Positions 1-11,510 of a DNA stretch of 64,000 nt are shown here, one piece after another (within the stretch, counting starts at the first letter, position 1; each line of letters starts with the position of its first letter). Location of the stretch: contig JBBBDQ010001684.1 in the NCBI GenBank assembly GCA_037127315.1, positions 5,458,501-5,522,500 of the forward strand, given 5' to 3'. The notes below the pieces were generated by a model, which worked only from the letters and a program-made list of their open reading frames with translations, had not been told where the DNA came from and made no database searches. This stretch comes from Ascarosepion bandense (taxonomy: Eukaryota > Mollusca > Cephalopoda > Sepiida > Sepiidae). A program made the translations under genes and the position numbers.

Positions 1-2
1 TT

Positions 3-4
<2 letters not shown>

Positions 5-62
<58 letters not shown>
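5..62. repeat. (AT)n microsatellite
   Basis: Nearly pure AT dinucleotide run at the left edge. It replaces the start of an RTE fragment that is longer in the equivalent places of units A-C. Confidence 0.95.
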
Positions 63-65
<3 letters not shown>

Positions 66-810
66 TCCTTCGCCATGTCAATAGGCTTTGGATTTCTGTA
101 TCGCACTTTCCGTCCTCTGTAAGAACACTTTTCCTGTATTTTCATCTCTGCACCAGTTTGATTTTGGTATCGCCAAATTTTAGTTGGTATTTTGGGCTCC
201 TTAATTTACTGATTGCCATGCATTCAGTTTTCTTTTAGTTGAATTGTAGTGGTTTCTTACTACTTGAACTACTTCACGTAGAAAATGTTGTGGTATTTTT
301 CTTTGTTTCCTATCAGCACTGCATATCATCTGCGTATCTTCTATTGTTTAGATTACGGCCACCAGTGATAAATCCTGGTAGGACTTCTAGAGCTCTCAGA
401 GTAATCTCGCTGTATAGGTTGAATATATCCGGTGAGAAGACACATCCTTGTCTTACACCCATTTCTATATTTGTGTAAGTGTTTAACTGTCCGTATGCTG
501 GAAGTTTGCTGCAAGTTAAGGTTCTTGAATAATCCAAAATATTTTTCGAATATGTCAAGGCTGCCAAACGTCTCTATCAGTTCTTTTGCGTTGTACTTTC
601 TCGAATGCTATTTCATAGTCGATGTAACACAGTTTTACGCTTTTCTACATTTCTCTTTCCCTTTCTGTAATTCTCTAAGCATAAATGTTACGTTCCTTGA
701 TGAAACCAAACTGGTCTTGTCCTATTTCTTGTCTTGCGCTCTCCGTTCATCAGAATTTGGATGATGAGTTTTGTTGCGTGAACACTTAAACTGATCGTTT
801 GGTAGAGTTT
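61..810 (-). mobile_element. RTE-type LINE fragment, reverse transcriptase region
   Basis: Minus-strand translation around 313-450 reads GVRQGCVFSPDIFNLYSE followed by YADDMQC. These are the conserved RT block before the active site and the catalytic YADD box of RTE-clade non-LTR retrotransposons. The reading frame is broken either side, so this is a dead fragment. The same fragment, in the same orientation, lies in the 2.4-3 kb interval between micro-exon 4 and exon Y of units A, B and C. This copy therefore marks the lost left part of unit 0. Confidence 0.85.
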
Positions 811-1014
811 ACATTTGTTTGCATTCTTGACTTCAAGGGATTAAGATTGTATTGTTCAGGAGAGTGTTCAGTCCAGAAAAACAGAAAACATAAATATTAA
901 ATATCGCATAAAACTTTTTTTTTTATAATAAAAAGAATTACAACAATTAAATTTATTCACACATTCTAAACCAATGAAAATCGGACCCCCTTTTTCCTCT
1001 ACACACACCAACAG

Positions 1015-1172
1015 ATAGTATTCGCACTATCAGACAAACAGTTCCCCCAGGCAGGTTGTCAACACACGCATCATCAAATATTTGTGTTTTGACTGAAATA
1101 TTTATGGATGTTTGTAAATGGTGCATTATGGTTAGCAGGGTCCATTGCATTATTCTAACGTTTATAGGATAG
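1015..1172 (+). other. Candidate exon X, unit 0
   Basis: A polypyrimidine stretch and AG at 1013-1014 precede a frame open for 51 codons to TAG at 1170-1172. The frame holds several cysteines (CVLTE, DVCKWC, VHC). The frame stays open in units A and B at nearly the same length and is broken in unit C. Joining it would need a phase-1 donor, whereas every other junction of the peptide gene is phase 2. It may be a conserved non-coding segment that happens to be open. I do not recognise the peptide. Confidence 0.25.
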
Positions 1173-1728
1173 TGGCAAGTATTATATTTCAGATTGTTCT
1201 AGAGTTCTATTGATTAGATATAATTTCAGATTCAAATCCGGTTGTTGCAATTTTATTTTTGTGTTTGTTAACTTTTTACACATTATTTATTTATTTATTG
1301 AAGATTTAATTATTTGTTGTTAATTATTATTATTACATTTAAATTTATTTAAAAAAGTTTTCGTGTTATGTTGATTTGTTTATTGTTTGCTTAAATTTTT
1401 ATAAGTTATTTAAAATTTTGCTTATTATATATGTTTTTTGTCATTTATGTGGGAAAATGTGCTTTACTAATATTGTTCAGGAAGTAGCCACGGACAAATG
1501 CAAAATGTGTAATAAAAATATCCAACGAAACAAAGTGACAAAGTTTGTGATAAACAATAAAAAATAAGTGAAAGGAACAGGGCCAAAAATAATATAAAAC
1601 AAGCAAAAAATATATTCAGTAATTGTATTGTTTGATTTGGGTATGTTGAATTTGTGATTTTTATGTTGGACTGTTTCTAACAAGATTTCATCAGTCATAT
1701 GAAGTAAGCGAGTTGAATTTCGTTTTAG

Positions 1729-1859
1729 GGATTGTAGAATAGACGACCAGACTCCACGAGGTGCAATTGTTAACAGAATCTTCAAATTTATATACGAATG
1801 CGAATCTAAAGACGATCCAAAAACATGCGTGACTCAGTTGGCACTTGGGGATCGATGAG
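1729..1859 (+). CDS. Exon Y of secreted peptide family, unit 0 (partial gene)
   Basis: Terminal coding exon of a gene whose upstream exons lie left of the window. The acceptor is a pyrimidine tract ending TTTTAG. The first base completes a codon, then 42 codons run to TGA at 1856-1858, and the exon ends TGAG with donor GTAAAATATT, so a further 3'UTR exon is implied. Cysteines sit at exon residues 2, 24 and 33, exactly as in the other three copies, and the conserved NRIF core is present. All four copies of this exon are exactly 131 nt although their residues differ widely, which argues for selection on the protein. No known domain recognised. No transcript was available to confirm splicing. 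Confidence 0.6.
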
Positions 1860-1910
1860 GTAAAATATTCTCTAATTTATCATTATCTGATATTTTATTC
1901 CCATTTTCTC

Positions 1911-1933
1911 TCATATATATATATATATATATA
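1911..1933. repeat. (AT)n microsatellite
   Basis: Short AT run just downstream of exon Y, at the position where units A and B also carry AT tracts. Confidence 0.9.
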
Positions 1934-2024
1934 GTCGATACTCCATTTTTATTGATTTCTTAAACAGTACATTCTATCTCCCGGTTTGAATATACGGAAA
2001 ATCTTGTTAGATAAATGTACGATT

Positions 2025-2265
2025 TCCTGCAGGATTCCATTAACTTGTTACCGTGATATTTACAATCACTCAAAATATAAATGCAATGTCATTTTTAATC
2101 TTGAATCCCGTTCATCTCTTATCATTTCTTTATTACCCTCTGATCGCAGTCTTTTCTCACACTTTAAACCCTGTGCACTAATGATGGTTTCGTCTAACTC
2201 GTGTGAAATGAATTTTAAAAAATCAAACTTTTTACATCCCTATGATTTCATGAGGTAGAAAAAAC
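2025..2265 (+). mobile_element. CR1/Jockey-type LINE 3' end fragment
   Basis: Contains the decayed end of a LINE ORF2 (the segment before 'atttacaatcactcaaaatataaatgc' encodes a remnant of the usual C-terminal stretch) and a 3'UTR. The 3'UTR ends in the pattern 'gtgcactaatg...gtgtgaaatgaatttaaaaaa', matching the LINE 3' ends at 30.4 kb and 9.1 kb. Units A and B carry the same insertion, so it predates the duplication. Confidence 0.65.
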
Positions 2266-3040
2266 CCAAACAAGCACATTTCCCGCAAGAGTGAGCCCTA
2301 CTCGTTGAAAAAACTGGCGTTCCCGAACATTCCGTCTTCAAGTTTTTACTCTTTGTGTCAAAAATCCTATAATGAATATCCTCAGACTTATTGCCAATAT
2401 TGTTATCATCTTGTTGTTTTTTTTTATTTTTCTAATATCTTTAACCGTTATATTAAATCCATGCATTATATTAAGTATACGTGAGCCATCTTTAGTTTTA
2501 ATATAAAAAGAAATTCGGTATTCACAGGAAGAAGTAAGCCACCTGATAATTGCTGAATTAAACCAGTAGTAAAACAAAGACAATTTAGTATTATGAAGGA
2601 ACAACAATTACTGAGACAAATAAAATACAGATAGTAGTGGAGAGCCATGATCATCTCCGTTCTGGTGTGAGAGAAAAAGATTTTTCAATTTTATGAAACA
2701 TTAGAAATTTTATCCAATTGATGCGAGTTTCATTTCTCCTGCTTCATTGGATAATAATAAACTGACCCTATAATATTAATCTTGAGCATAGATATTGTGT
2801 TTATGTCTAGATTCATAATTAACGTGCTCGATTCACTATAGTATAGCATCATTTTGACAGCTAAGAATCTAATTTCTTTTAATGTTTTTTGTTAATAATT
2901 TCCTTCAAAGAAAGATGATAGTTCCACTAGGATACAAGAAGTTACTGAGGATGAAAAAGAATGAGAAAACTTTATTGAAAAAAAAGGATAATAAAAGAAC
3001 AGGTTTAAGGAAGACAGAAGATTATGATTGGCGTAACATT
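2265..3040. other. Duplicated non-coding spacer
   Basis: No gene recognised. The segment recurs in units A (about 25.96-26.72 kb) and B (about 48.16-48.89 kb). The stretch near 2920 (ttccactagga) is the empty counterpart of the site into which the hAT element of unit A is inserted. Confidence 0.5.
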
Positions 3041-3195
3041 TAAAGTTTTCAAGATTGTATGTACAATCAAGCAACAGAACAGAAAAGAGTTCCACAGACA
3101 GGAAGTGCGAGAAAAGAAACTATTAGAATAGAACATACGGTTGCATTTATTGAGATTAACAGTAAAACTGTGTTGTCTTGTTGCCAATCTAGAGT
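3040..3195 (-). mobile_element. CR1/Jockey-type LINE ORF2 C-terminal fragment
   Basis: Minus-strand translation reads SFTVNLNKCNR and then SFFSRTSCLWNS. This is the usual last segment of CR1/Jockey-like ORF2 proteins before the 3'UTR. Only this tail is present. Equivalent fragments are at 28740-28910 and 49000-49080. Confidence 0.7.
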
Positions 3196-3199
3196 TTTC

Positions 3200-3420
3200 T
3201 TATGTACCTTCAGGACACTCAAGATCATATCTCCCCACAATATACCTTTCCCTTGTAGCTTTCAATGAACTTTTTATGTCATTGCACCTAAATGCTTTTC
3301 TGAAATCAGTTTGCTTAGGCCCATCAAATATGTCACATGTTCCTTTCCCCTGTCTTTCTTTCCCTCTTTGCTACATAAAAGGCAATGAATGTTTATTAAG
3401 TTTTATCAGGAGCCTTTCTA
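3200..3420 (-). mobile_element. RTE LINE 3' end fragment
   Basis: The run 'ccttcaggacactcaagatcatatctcc' and flanks are the reverse complement of the degraded RTE C-terminal coding end (compare RDRETWRSMIVYVLKG at 4020-4090). Equivalent to 28915-29310 in unit A. Only the tail survives. Confidence 0.55.
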
Positions 3421-3489
3421 ATCATCGTATTTTGGTTTTAATTTTAGGTAAAAATAAAAACACAAATTGTTCAACATATGGATATTTTT

Positions 3490-4104
3490 ATTGTAGCTTT
3501 AAGTACCTAGGAAGTGTTCTAACAGGGGATGGAAAGTGCGACACGGAGATCCGAAGGCGAATTGGCATGGCAAAGGACGCATTCCAGAAGATGAGCAAAA
3601 TACTAACACACAGGAAAATCTCAATAGAAACGATGAAAAGAGTGCTAGACTGCTACGTGATGTCAGTTCTTCAATACGGCTGTGAATGCTGGACAATATC
3701 ATCGAAAATGAGGACAAAACTGGAAGCGGCCAAAATGTTGTTCTACAGAAGGATGCTACGGATATCGTGGACTGAGCATACAAGCAACGACGAGGTGTTA
3801 GAAAGAATGGCAACAAAAAGGAAATTGATGCTGAGCATCAGGAAGAGACAACTGAAGTTCCTGGGACATGCAATGAGGAAGGAGAGCCTGGAGAACCTGA
3901 TACTGACTGGACAGATAGAAGGAAGGAGAGACAGAGGAAGGCAGCGGATAACATATTTGCAGGGTCTGATCAGGTGGATGACGGAACGGGGGTTGCCAGG
4001 AGCAACAGGAGCAAACATACTAAGAGCCACAAGGGATAGGGAGACGTGGAGATCCATGATCGTCTACGTCCTGAAGGGACAGGGCACATAGAAGAAGAAG
4101 AATC
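3490..4104 (+). mobile_element. RTE-type LINE, 3' third of ORF2, with GAA tail
   Basis: One open frame carries FKYLGSVLTGDGKCDTEIRR, YGCECWTISSKM, RRMLRISWTEH and GRRDRGRQRITY, and ends RDRETWRSMIVYVLKGQGT before a stop. These are characteristic segments downstream of the RT active site in RTE elements. The 3' end is a short (GAA)n tail at 4090-4101, normal for this clade. The fragment is 5' truncated and contains no YADD box. Unit A at 30840-30870 shows the same flanking sequence without the insertion, so it arrived after the units diverged. It has kept its frame and is the best preserved RTE piece here. Confidence 0.88.
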
Positions 4105-5340
4105 TTTCGGCAAACCTAAACTATCTTCAAATAGCTTACAGGGACGTTAACATAAAGACATCCACCATCAAAGATGATTTATCCTTGTGTTGACATAAGA
4201 CATTGCTCTGCAACGAAAGCTTAGAACTAGCATAATAAAAATATCAAAATGGTGGCCAATTTTGGTATTTGTTTATTTTTGCGGGAGTGGTTTATTTATT
4301 TATATTTTTATTTATATATTTATTTATTGATATATATTTATTTTACATGTTTTTAATTTGCATTTATATGTCTATTTCGGTTTTTAATGTTTAATTATTT
4401 ATTTATTTGGATTTGTTTCTAATTTTTATTTTATTTTATTTTTTCTATTCTAATAGTTGTTATGGTGAAAGTGGTTTATTAATTTGTTTATTATTTTCTT
4501 GGTTTAATTTATATGTTCTTTATTATTATTTATTAGTTCTTTTCGGTTTTCTATTATGAGTAACGTAGTAAAAACTTCTTTTCATTTCTGCATTTTGAGA
4601 TGAATTCAGATCGTTTATTTAGTAGTTTTTTTTTGGTCTGGTAAGGTAATAATAATTTTTTTTTTTGCCTCCAAGCAAATAACTATTTTTTTCCTCCAGG
4701 CAAAGAGAATTTTGGCTTCATATGGCGCAAGAAAATTTTGTACAATTAAAACAAAATCCCATTCACTAGCTGAAGTAGATTTTATAATGAAATAATACAC
4801 GTCTTTAGCATAAAGAAGCTACATATATATTACAAAAGCCAGTCATTTATTAATCCACATTTAGAATTGGTGTACTCTATTCAGTCATGTGTAACATTTG
4901 CTTTTATGCTTATGTAAATTTCTAAAATTTTAAAATATAAAAACGATTGTGAGCTTGATATTTCATAACTGATCCAATCAATATGTGTCTAACAACAATA
5001 AATCCCCTTAGAGAATTATGTAATGTTCAATCTTGCTAATCCTTGTATTTATTTTCTATTTTTCCCGACAGGATTATTGCCACAGATGTTTATTTATGAC
5101 GCAAAAATGGAAAATAAAACGATTTAATTCTGAATTGAACTAAAACAAACTGAGAACTGACCAAAACAAAACTGAAAAAATACCAGAGATTTTGTCGATT
5201 TTCTATCAATCTCTTAGGAAGCTTTAATAAAATTGAAACATAAGTTAGATATACGTTGCCTCTTTGTTCTTTATTTACTCATTTTCTTGAATTCTAATCC
5301 ATATTTTATGTACATTTGATTTTTAACTCATATGCATATA
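4105..5340. other. AT-rich duplicated spacer, no gene
   Basis: Extremely AT-rich (TTTATTTATTTATA-like runs from 4260 to 4560). Recurs at about 49085-49990 in unit B and only in part in unit A. No coding pattern, RNA gene or element end recognised. Confidence 0.5.
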
Positions 5341-5341
5341 C

Positions 5342-5355
5342 ATACACACATACAT

Positions 5356-5408
<53 letters not shown>

Positions 5409-5438
5409 CACACAGACACACATATATATATATATATG
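5342..5438. repeat. Compound (CA)n(TA)n microsatellite
   Basis: Alternating CATACACA, (CA)n and (TA)n runs. The open frames over it are repeat translations. Confidence 0.95.
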
Positions 5439-5579
5439 AGTTCACTGATTTTGCTACTTGCAGATATTGCTGACATATGGTAAGATAACATTCAATTATT
5501 TAGAATCGAGTTTGTCTTTAAAAGACGAACAAAATCTCAAATACAAAATAATATATAAATGTAATTCCTGCTTTCGTCA

Positions 5580-6430
5580 ACCGTCTAACGATTGTGTTAT
5601 TATTCACGATTAAACGATTACGTCTACATAGAGATGCTTTAAGGAAAAAACAGTGAAATGTAAGTTTCATAGTCTACATACATCTGTCATTCATGTACAT
5701 TCGTTGTTAGACTCTCTTCGACATTTAACTGGTCTATTGGTGATATATATGAGATAAGTTAAATGCCAGGATAATCACATATTCAACAAGCAGATATATT
5801 ATCTTACAAATGGTCGCCTGATTGTTGGTGCACTAGAAGCTACACAGCTATATTAACTAGCTCTAGTGCCTGTATCAGTCTTACGCAGGGTCTTTCTCTT
5901 TCTGATCACTCACTACGAAAGATCGTTTGTAAATTGTTTATTGCACAAACTGTCGATCCGTTGCATTTAGTTAATTGTGTCTTTTCATGGTGATTGATTG
6001 ATGTAAGTCCTATTCTTTATTACTTGAATGCATTCAAAGTTGGTTTCATTTCTTTATAAAACAACGTAAATGTTGCACAAACTATCAATTCGTTGTATTT
6101 TCTCCAGTCTTGTTTATGAATGACGTAACATTTGGAAAAGATGGAATAACAAATTTACACAACCAACATTGTTCACGGATCGGAATCCCCGTGGTAGAAT
6201 ACAGGCTAGACAGCAGCCTCATTAATATATAGGCTAGTATTTTAGATGAGTGTCATCAATAATGCAGAGAGACTTCATCAACGTGTCACATGAACCTGCG
6301 ATACCTTTCGACACATTGTGGGAATATGTGAAAATGCCCGCCAGGATGCTTTCGTGTGTGAAATCAAGAGGAAAACTGTTTAAAAATTTTTTATGAGATG
6401 CTCTGCTGAGAAATGAGTTTTAAAAAAGGC
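5580..6430 (+). other. Triplicated block with 44-codon open frame (6262-6396)
   Basis: Block repeated at 31290-32140 and 50230-51120. Inside it an ATG at 6262 opens 44 codons (begins MQRDFINVS, contains EPAIPFDTLWEYV) ending TGA at 6394-6396. Unit A has the same ATG, the same length and an aligned stop with several substitutions. Unit B has ATA for the start and an earlier stop. No family recognised. It could be an old transposon exon or a minor gene now dying in unit B. Confidence 0.35.
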
Positions 6431-7069
6431 AAAGCAAGAAACACTTAAAAAAGTAATGATAGGAATTATAATATACTAAATTAATGGCATTATTTTACTA
6501 AGCATGGAAATTCTTATTTCAATATCTGGAACAAGACAACATTATTCTTGTACGATATCAAATTCTGCCATGAACTCTATTCATGAGAAACCTAATTAGT
6601 AGTTTATTGACGTGTTTAATGAATCTGAGTGACCGATGTATCTTCTGGTCTTGAAATTGACATTTCTTGTTCAAGTGTCCCAAAAAACCTATAATATCCT
6701 TACATTATCTCTAGTTTATTTTGATATTAATTTTATTCATTAGAATCGTAATTATTATTTGTGTTGTGTCTCAGCATGTTGATTAATTGATGAAGGTCTT
6801 ATTCATTATCACTTAAATGCACTGGTATTCAAACTTGGGATCATTTCTTTATAAGACAACATAATTTTCACTTGACAGATTATAAGCCAATTTTGTTGTT
6901 GAAATTTGCACCGAAGATTCATTACGTAAATATTAGATAAATTTAATTTACTATCAGATACTCTGAGTAGGCATTTGAAAGCATGGACTTTATTCCTCCA
7001 CAAAATATTTGAAAATATATGTTTATGTTTTAAAAGGATACTACAGTTCGATAGATTACATGAATCAAT

Positions 7070-7125
7070 ATATACCTGATGAAGTCCGGAGAGCGCAACA
7101 GCCGAAACATTGTGATAACAGCAAC
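7070..7125 (+). ncRNA. Decayed hammerhead-ribozyme-like motif (Penelope type)
   Basis: CTGATGA at 7076-7082 and CGAAAC with GAAA at 7104-7107 are the two invariant core blocks of a hammerhead, about 21 nt apart. The intervening segment (AGTCCGG...GCAACAGC) no longer forms a good stem II. The base at the expected cleavage position (ATTGTG) is G, which is not permitted, so it should be inactive. Penelope-like elements are known to carry hammerheads, and Penelope RT remnants lie nearby. Copies at 32776 and 51775. Confidence 0.5.
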
Positions 7126-7699
7126 AAACATAAAATTAATAGTCCGAATGTAATAGTGTATAAAAGGAGAAATTCTTATTCCAGAAATTCAGACAGAAAT
7201 CAGTTCTAATTGTGAACATTTATGTAGCCAGAATCTGGCGCAATTAATCTTCAAAAGAATCAAGTTGAACATGAAACTGATGACATTCGTTGTCATTTAT
7301 TTTTTGAAAACATTTTTCTTTCATTTTAAGAATTTTTCATTTTGGCAGATTGAACTTCAACCTTCAGTAGATTAAATTTTTAAACTTTTAAACTCTATGC
7401 GCCATCAAAAACTTGAGCTAAAAATAATTTTTAAGTCCGTTTTTACTAAAGAGTTGGTCTTATTTGGACGGTAACAGTGCAACTCAAATCTGGATGAAAA
7501 GAAAAATGAATTATATATAATATATGTATAAATAAAGTTTTGACGATTTAAAAGATTCTCATATTTTTATACTGATCGACTCATCGAACTGCTATTATAG
7601 ACAAAATTTAAAAACAACAAATTTAAAAATCTATTAAAAATTCAAAATTTCCCGAAGAGATATATTCAAAAGTTAAAAGATAACTTAGTTTATTTAAGG

Positions 7700-7795
7700 G
7701 TTCATTTTCATAACACTGATTTAGACACCAGGCGCAAACGAACGTGACCTACATTTAGAGAATGAGCTTAATGAACTTAATATGTCAAACAACCC
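7700..7795 (-). mobile_element. Penelope-like RT remnant
   Basis: Short segment matching the part of blocks P1 and P2 (15880-15950, 38060-38100) whose minus strand encodes the stretch before the Penelope RT active site. No frame is intact. Recurs at 33540-33610 and 52390-52460. Confidence 0.4.
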
Positions 7796-8008
7796 CCAAA
7801 TAAATAAATAAATAAATGTTTAAATAAATACTCAAGTTAATTAATGAAAAAATTAAAGAAGTCGTTACCCCTCACCTAATAATCGTTGAGATAATAGATA
7901 TTTTACTACACAAAATGTGGTATTGTACAGTATGTATACAGTCGAATAAATCACCTGAAAATTGTTTTACGTATGAAATTGACAGGTTGATGTTAATCGC
8001 AGTGTTTA

Positions 8009-8201
<193 letters not shown>

Positions 8202-8309
8202 GTATGTGTGCGTGTTATTGTAACTTTTTCTGTGTGCATTCGGAATACATTTACGTGAATATATTTGTCTTTAATTTTGAAAATTGCTGACACCTGATTA
8301 AGAATCATT

Positions 8310-9105
8310 TCTTACGGGCTGTGACCCTCCTTCCGAACATGGATGATCATGACGCTCTACAACTTCCTATGCGTTTTAGTTTGAGTTATATTTATTTACT
8401 CCAAAATTCTGGACTAAAATATTTTTTACAAAGAAAATTTAAAACTAATATCTCTATCACTTTTAACATTAACGTTAAGTTGGTATTTTGTCTGTTTTGC
8501 GGTTAGTACCCAACTGTCCGATCGTTATATATTTGTCCGTCTTAACGTATTTGATAAGATTCTACGATTTTGAATCAAACCTCGAATTAATTCAACGGGC
8601 GGAGATTGTTCCTATTCACCTGACGATATTTGAATCATCGAATTCTTGCGAGGTAATTTGCCCTCGTAAATTTTTTCGTTCTCCAATTAAAAAATAAATA
8701 TTTATGCACCTCTTTTTCTTATTTGTCTCAAACCCTGTTCTGCTATAGATTTGCTGATGACCATTAAATAAGTTACGCCCTGCTCACCCTTCCCCTGCTT
8801 TCCTTCCATCCGCCCTGTGTAGGCTCTTCTTCATCTTTGTGGGGATTGTTCAGACTTCGCAGCCATACTGGATGACGAGATATCACGTAACAATCATTGC
8901 TCTTAGGAAAATATAATTTTGGGAACGGAATGAAAGGTTCAGTTTGAATATATCACGAAAGATGCTGGAAAAAAGTTGTAGAATAAGGCTATCAAAATGT
9001 CAAGAACATAAATGTAAAGCTAACGATATTTATCGGAAATTAGTTTTTATAATAATTCCACTTCTAAAAAAAATCAGAAATTCTTGTCTCAGAGGCCATT
9101 TTTTC
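8310..9105. other. Segment Q, unit 0: duplicated promoter-proximal spacer
   Basis: Found ahead of each peptide-gene promoter: 19550-20530, 41590-42530 and 52870-53880, and truncated at 33970-34340. It includes an old RTE tail on the minus strand (about 8700-8900). Here segment Q is separated from its promoter by the LINE at 9.1-11.5 kb. Confidence 0.6.
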
Positions 9106-11510
9106 AAAAATGATTTCACCCCAAGCAAGGCATTTCACTGCCACTATTGCGCAGGCGGTTACATACGGGAGGGTGATGAGAGAGTGGTTAGATATATGGA
9201 ATGTCAGAAGGAGGGTGATAAACGGGTAATGTACATGGGAAGATTGTTTGAGAGAATGGATGCGAGTTAGTGTGTTAGGAAGTGTTTATTGACCTTACAT
9301 TTAAACTCCTGGAAATTGTAGCTGTCGGGGAAGCAAGTATGTGGAAGAGAATTCCACAGGCGGGAAGTGCGAGAAAAGAAGCTGTTGGAGTAGAAATTGC
9401 GGTTACATTTTATCGGTTTCTCTGTAAAAGGATGGGACATATTTGCTAATCTAGTATCTCATGCAAATTCGTACCTAGGGGACACCAGTGATCTAAGTTA
9501 ATCGGAGCAGAGGCCTTGAAAGTATTTATAAAAGAGGCACAGGGAAGCCGTGTCACGCCGGTGAGAGAGTGACTGCAGCCGGTCTGCCAAGTCGGTATCG
9601 ATCTCATTACAGATTTTCCGTTGTATTTTGTCAAGAACCCCGAGGAGAATAGCAGGGGCACCCGACCAGATGTGGCAGCAGTATTCAATACACGGGCGGA
9701 TGGTAGATTTATATATGTGCAGGATAGATTCAGACGGAAGAATCTTCCGGACATTGCACAGAGAACCAACTTTCATAGTAGCGGATTTAGCAATGTATTC
9801 GATATAGTCATTCCACTTGAGGTCTGCTGAGAGTGTGAGGCCAAGGAGGCGTAGTGTTTTACTCTCTGGAAGGAAAGCCTGTTCTATGCTAATGGGAGGT
9901 AGGTGCAATTCTCTATGATGGTTAATAGATAGCAGCTTCGTTTTGGAAGCATTGAAATTTACGAGCCATTTCTTACCCCAGTCCACTACGGATTGGAGGT
10001 CCTTTTCAAGTTCGGCAGCGAGGTTCGCTTTGTACCCCACACCAGATTTTTGATCGAGGCGAGAGTAAACTGTGGTGCCATCGGCGTACATGCCTACTTG
10101 GGATCTTATGGCATCGGGGAGATTTTTAATGTAGATCAGAAAGAGCATAGGACCTAGGATAGAGCCTTGAGGGACACCCGCGTTCGTATGGTAGTTCTGG
10201 GAGGCATGTCCTTTTAATACTACCTTCAATGTGCGGTTAGAGAGGAAAGACTGGGTTATGTCAAACAAATGTCCAGTTATACCGTCGCTCCGCAGTTTGC
10301 GTAGAAGGCCAGCATGCCAGACTCTGTCGAACGCTTTAGAGATATCCAAGGCAACGGTTCGGGCTTCACCATTCTTGTCGAGAGCCTGGTATATATACTC
10401 GGTGATGGTCGTTAGCATATCAGCAGTAGACCTGGTGAAGCGGAAACCATACTGATTGTCCGAGAGAAGCCTCTGGGCTCTGAGATGCTGAACCACCTCG
10501 GCGTTGACAATGGCTTCGAACACTTTGCCAAAGATCGGAAGAAGGCTGATAGGGCGGTAATTTGTGGGGTCCGAGGGTTCTCCAGTGTTCTTAAATATAG
10601 GAACTACAGAGGTAGACTTCCAACAGGCAGGAAAGCAGGAAGCAGATAGGCAGAAGTTGTAGAGCTTAGAAAAGACAGAGGAGAGTTCAGGGGCGCATTT
10701 CTTCAAGACTATGATTGGGATTCCGTCCCCTCCGCTCGTTTTGTGAGGTCAAGTTTTGAGATTATGTTAAAAATCAGCGAGGGTATAATGTAGACGTCAT
10801 TTAGTTGAGCCTCAGTTCTAGGTGGGAAGTCGGGTGTAAAAACTCCAGACGAATCCAGTCTCGAATTGGTCGAAACTCTGCGAGCAAAGCATTCAGCCTT
10901 GTCCGCTGAGGAGGTGAGGACTTCAAATTCATTGATTAGCAGGGGTATTGAGAACTTACTCTTGTTAAGCACGCTTTTACAGAGTCACCAGTAGTCTTTG
11001 GTACCGAACTTACAGGATGCTATGCTTTGCTTCATTATGGCAGCAAACAACATCTTAGCTTCGTTAAGTATCTTTTTACACTTATTACGAGCTGAGGCGA
11101 GAAGGCGCCTGTTTTAGTCCGACGAGTAGCTACGATAGAGCCGGAGGAAATAATTCCGGTGGGCAATAGCGGCCGAGCAAGCGTGCGAGAACCAGGGAGA
11201 CGAATGACATTTAAACTGAAATTGCCTGGCAGGGATGAAAGCATCGATGCCAGCCTTAACCCAGAAAGAGATGCACCGTTTTCGACGGAAAGACTAAAAA
11301 CGTTGCTCCAAGGGACATCAGAGAGGAAATTTCGGAACGAATCCCAGTCTGCTCTTTGGTAGCAGTAGGATATTCTGCTGGTCTATGTTTCTTGGGTAGG
11401 GTGAGAGTGGAATGAGATGTTGACGGAAACTACGGCGTGGTCAGAGTTTCCGAGAGAGTAGATGTCTGGTCCTGCAAGAGTCTGGGATGGAAGTGAATCA
11501 GTAGTCTAAA
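9105..11510 (-). mobile_element. CR1/Jockey-type non-LTR retrotransposon, 5' truncated
   Basis: The minus strand carries, in order, the end of the endonuclease domain (LGNSDHAVVSVNIS near 11420-11460), a linker, a 402-codon RT frame and a 3'UTR. The 3'UTR ends near 9105-9145 with the same pattern as the LINE end at 30400-30445. The 5' half of the endonuclease and all of ORF1 are missing. Base composition is clearly more GC-rich than its surroundings, consistent with a younger insertion. It lies between segment Q and the dead promoter at 12.2 kb, where the other units have no such sequence. Confidence 0.9.
9498..10706 (-). pseudogene. LINE ORF2 reverse transcriptase with mutated active site
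   Basis: Single 402-codon frame. It has NYRPISLLPIFGKVFE early (residue ~50), the motif-A block ALDISKAFDRVWH (~140), GVPQGSILGPMLFL (~175), motif C near 205, and ends in a C-terminal region related to LINE tails. The catalytic box, normally YADD in this clade, reads MYADGTTVYS. The second aspartate is glycine (codon GGC near 10080), so polymerase activity should be lost. The frame continues upstream in other frames (10709-10972 and 11035-11244), so ORF2 is also frameshifted. The remaining 3' C-terminal part (SFFSRTSRLWNS-like) lies below 9498 in a different frame. Best read as a recently dead copy. Confidence 0.9.

Noticed and set aside
1376..1567. 63-codon frame ending KFVINNKK as a gene or exon
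   Set aside because: The aligned segments of units A-C are out of frame or carry stops, with no conserved cysteine pattern.
3141..3480. First third of the 316-codon frame ending at 4091
   Set aside because: Only the part from about 3490 on is LINE protein. The upstream part is fortuitous read-through of reversed LINE tails and spacer.
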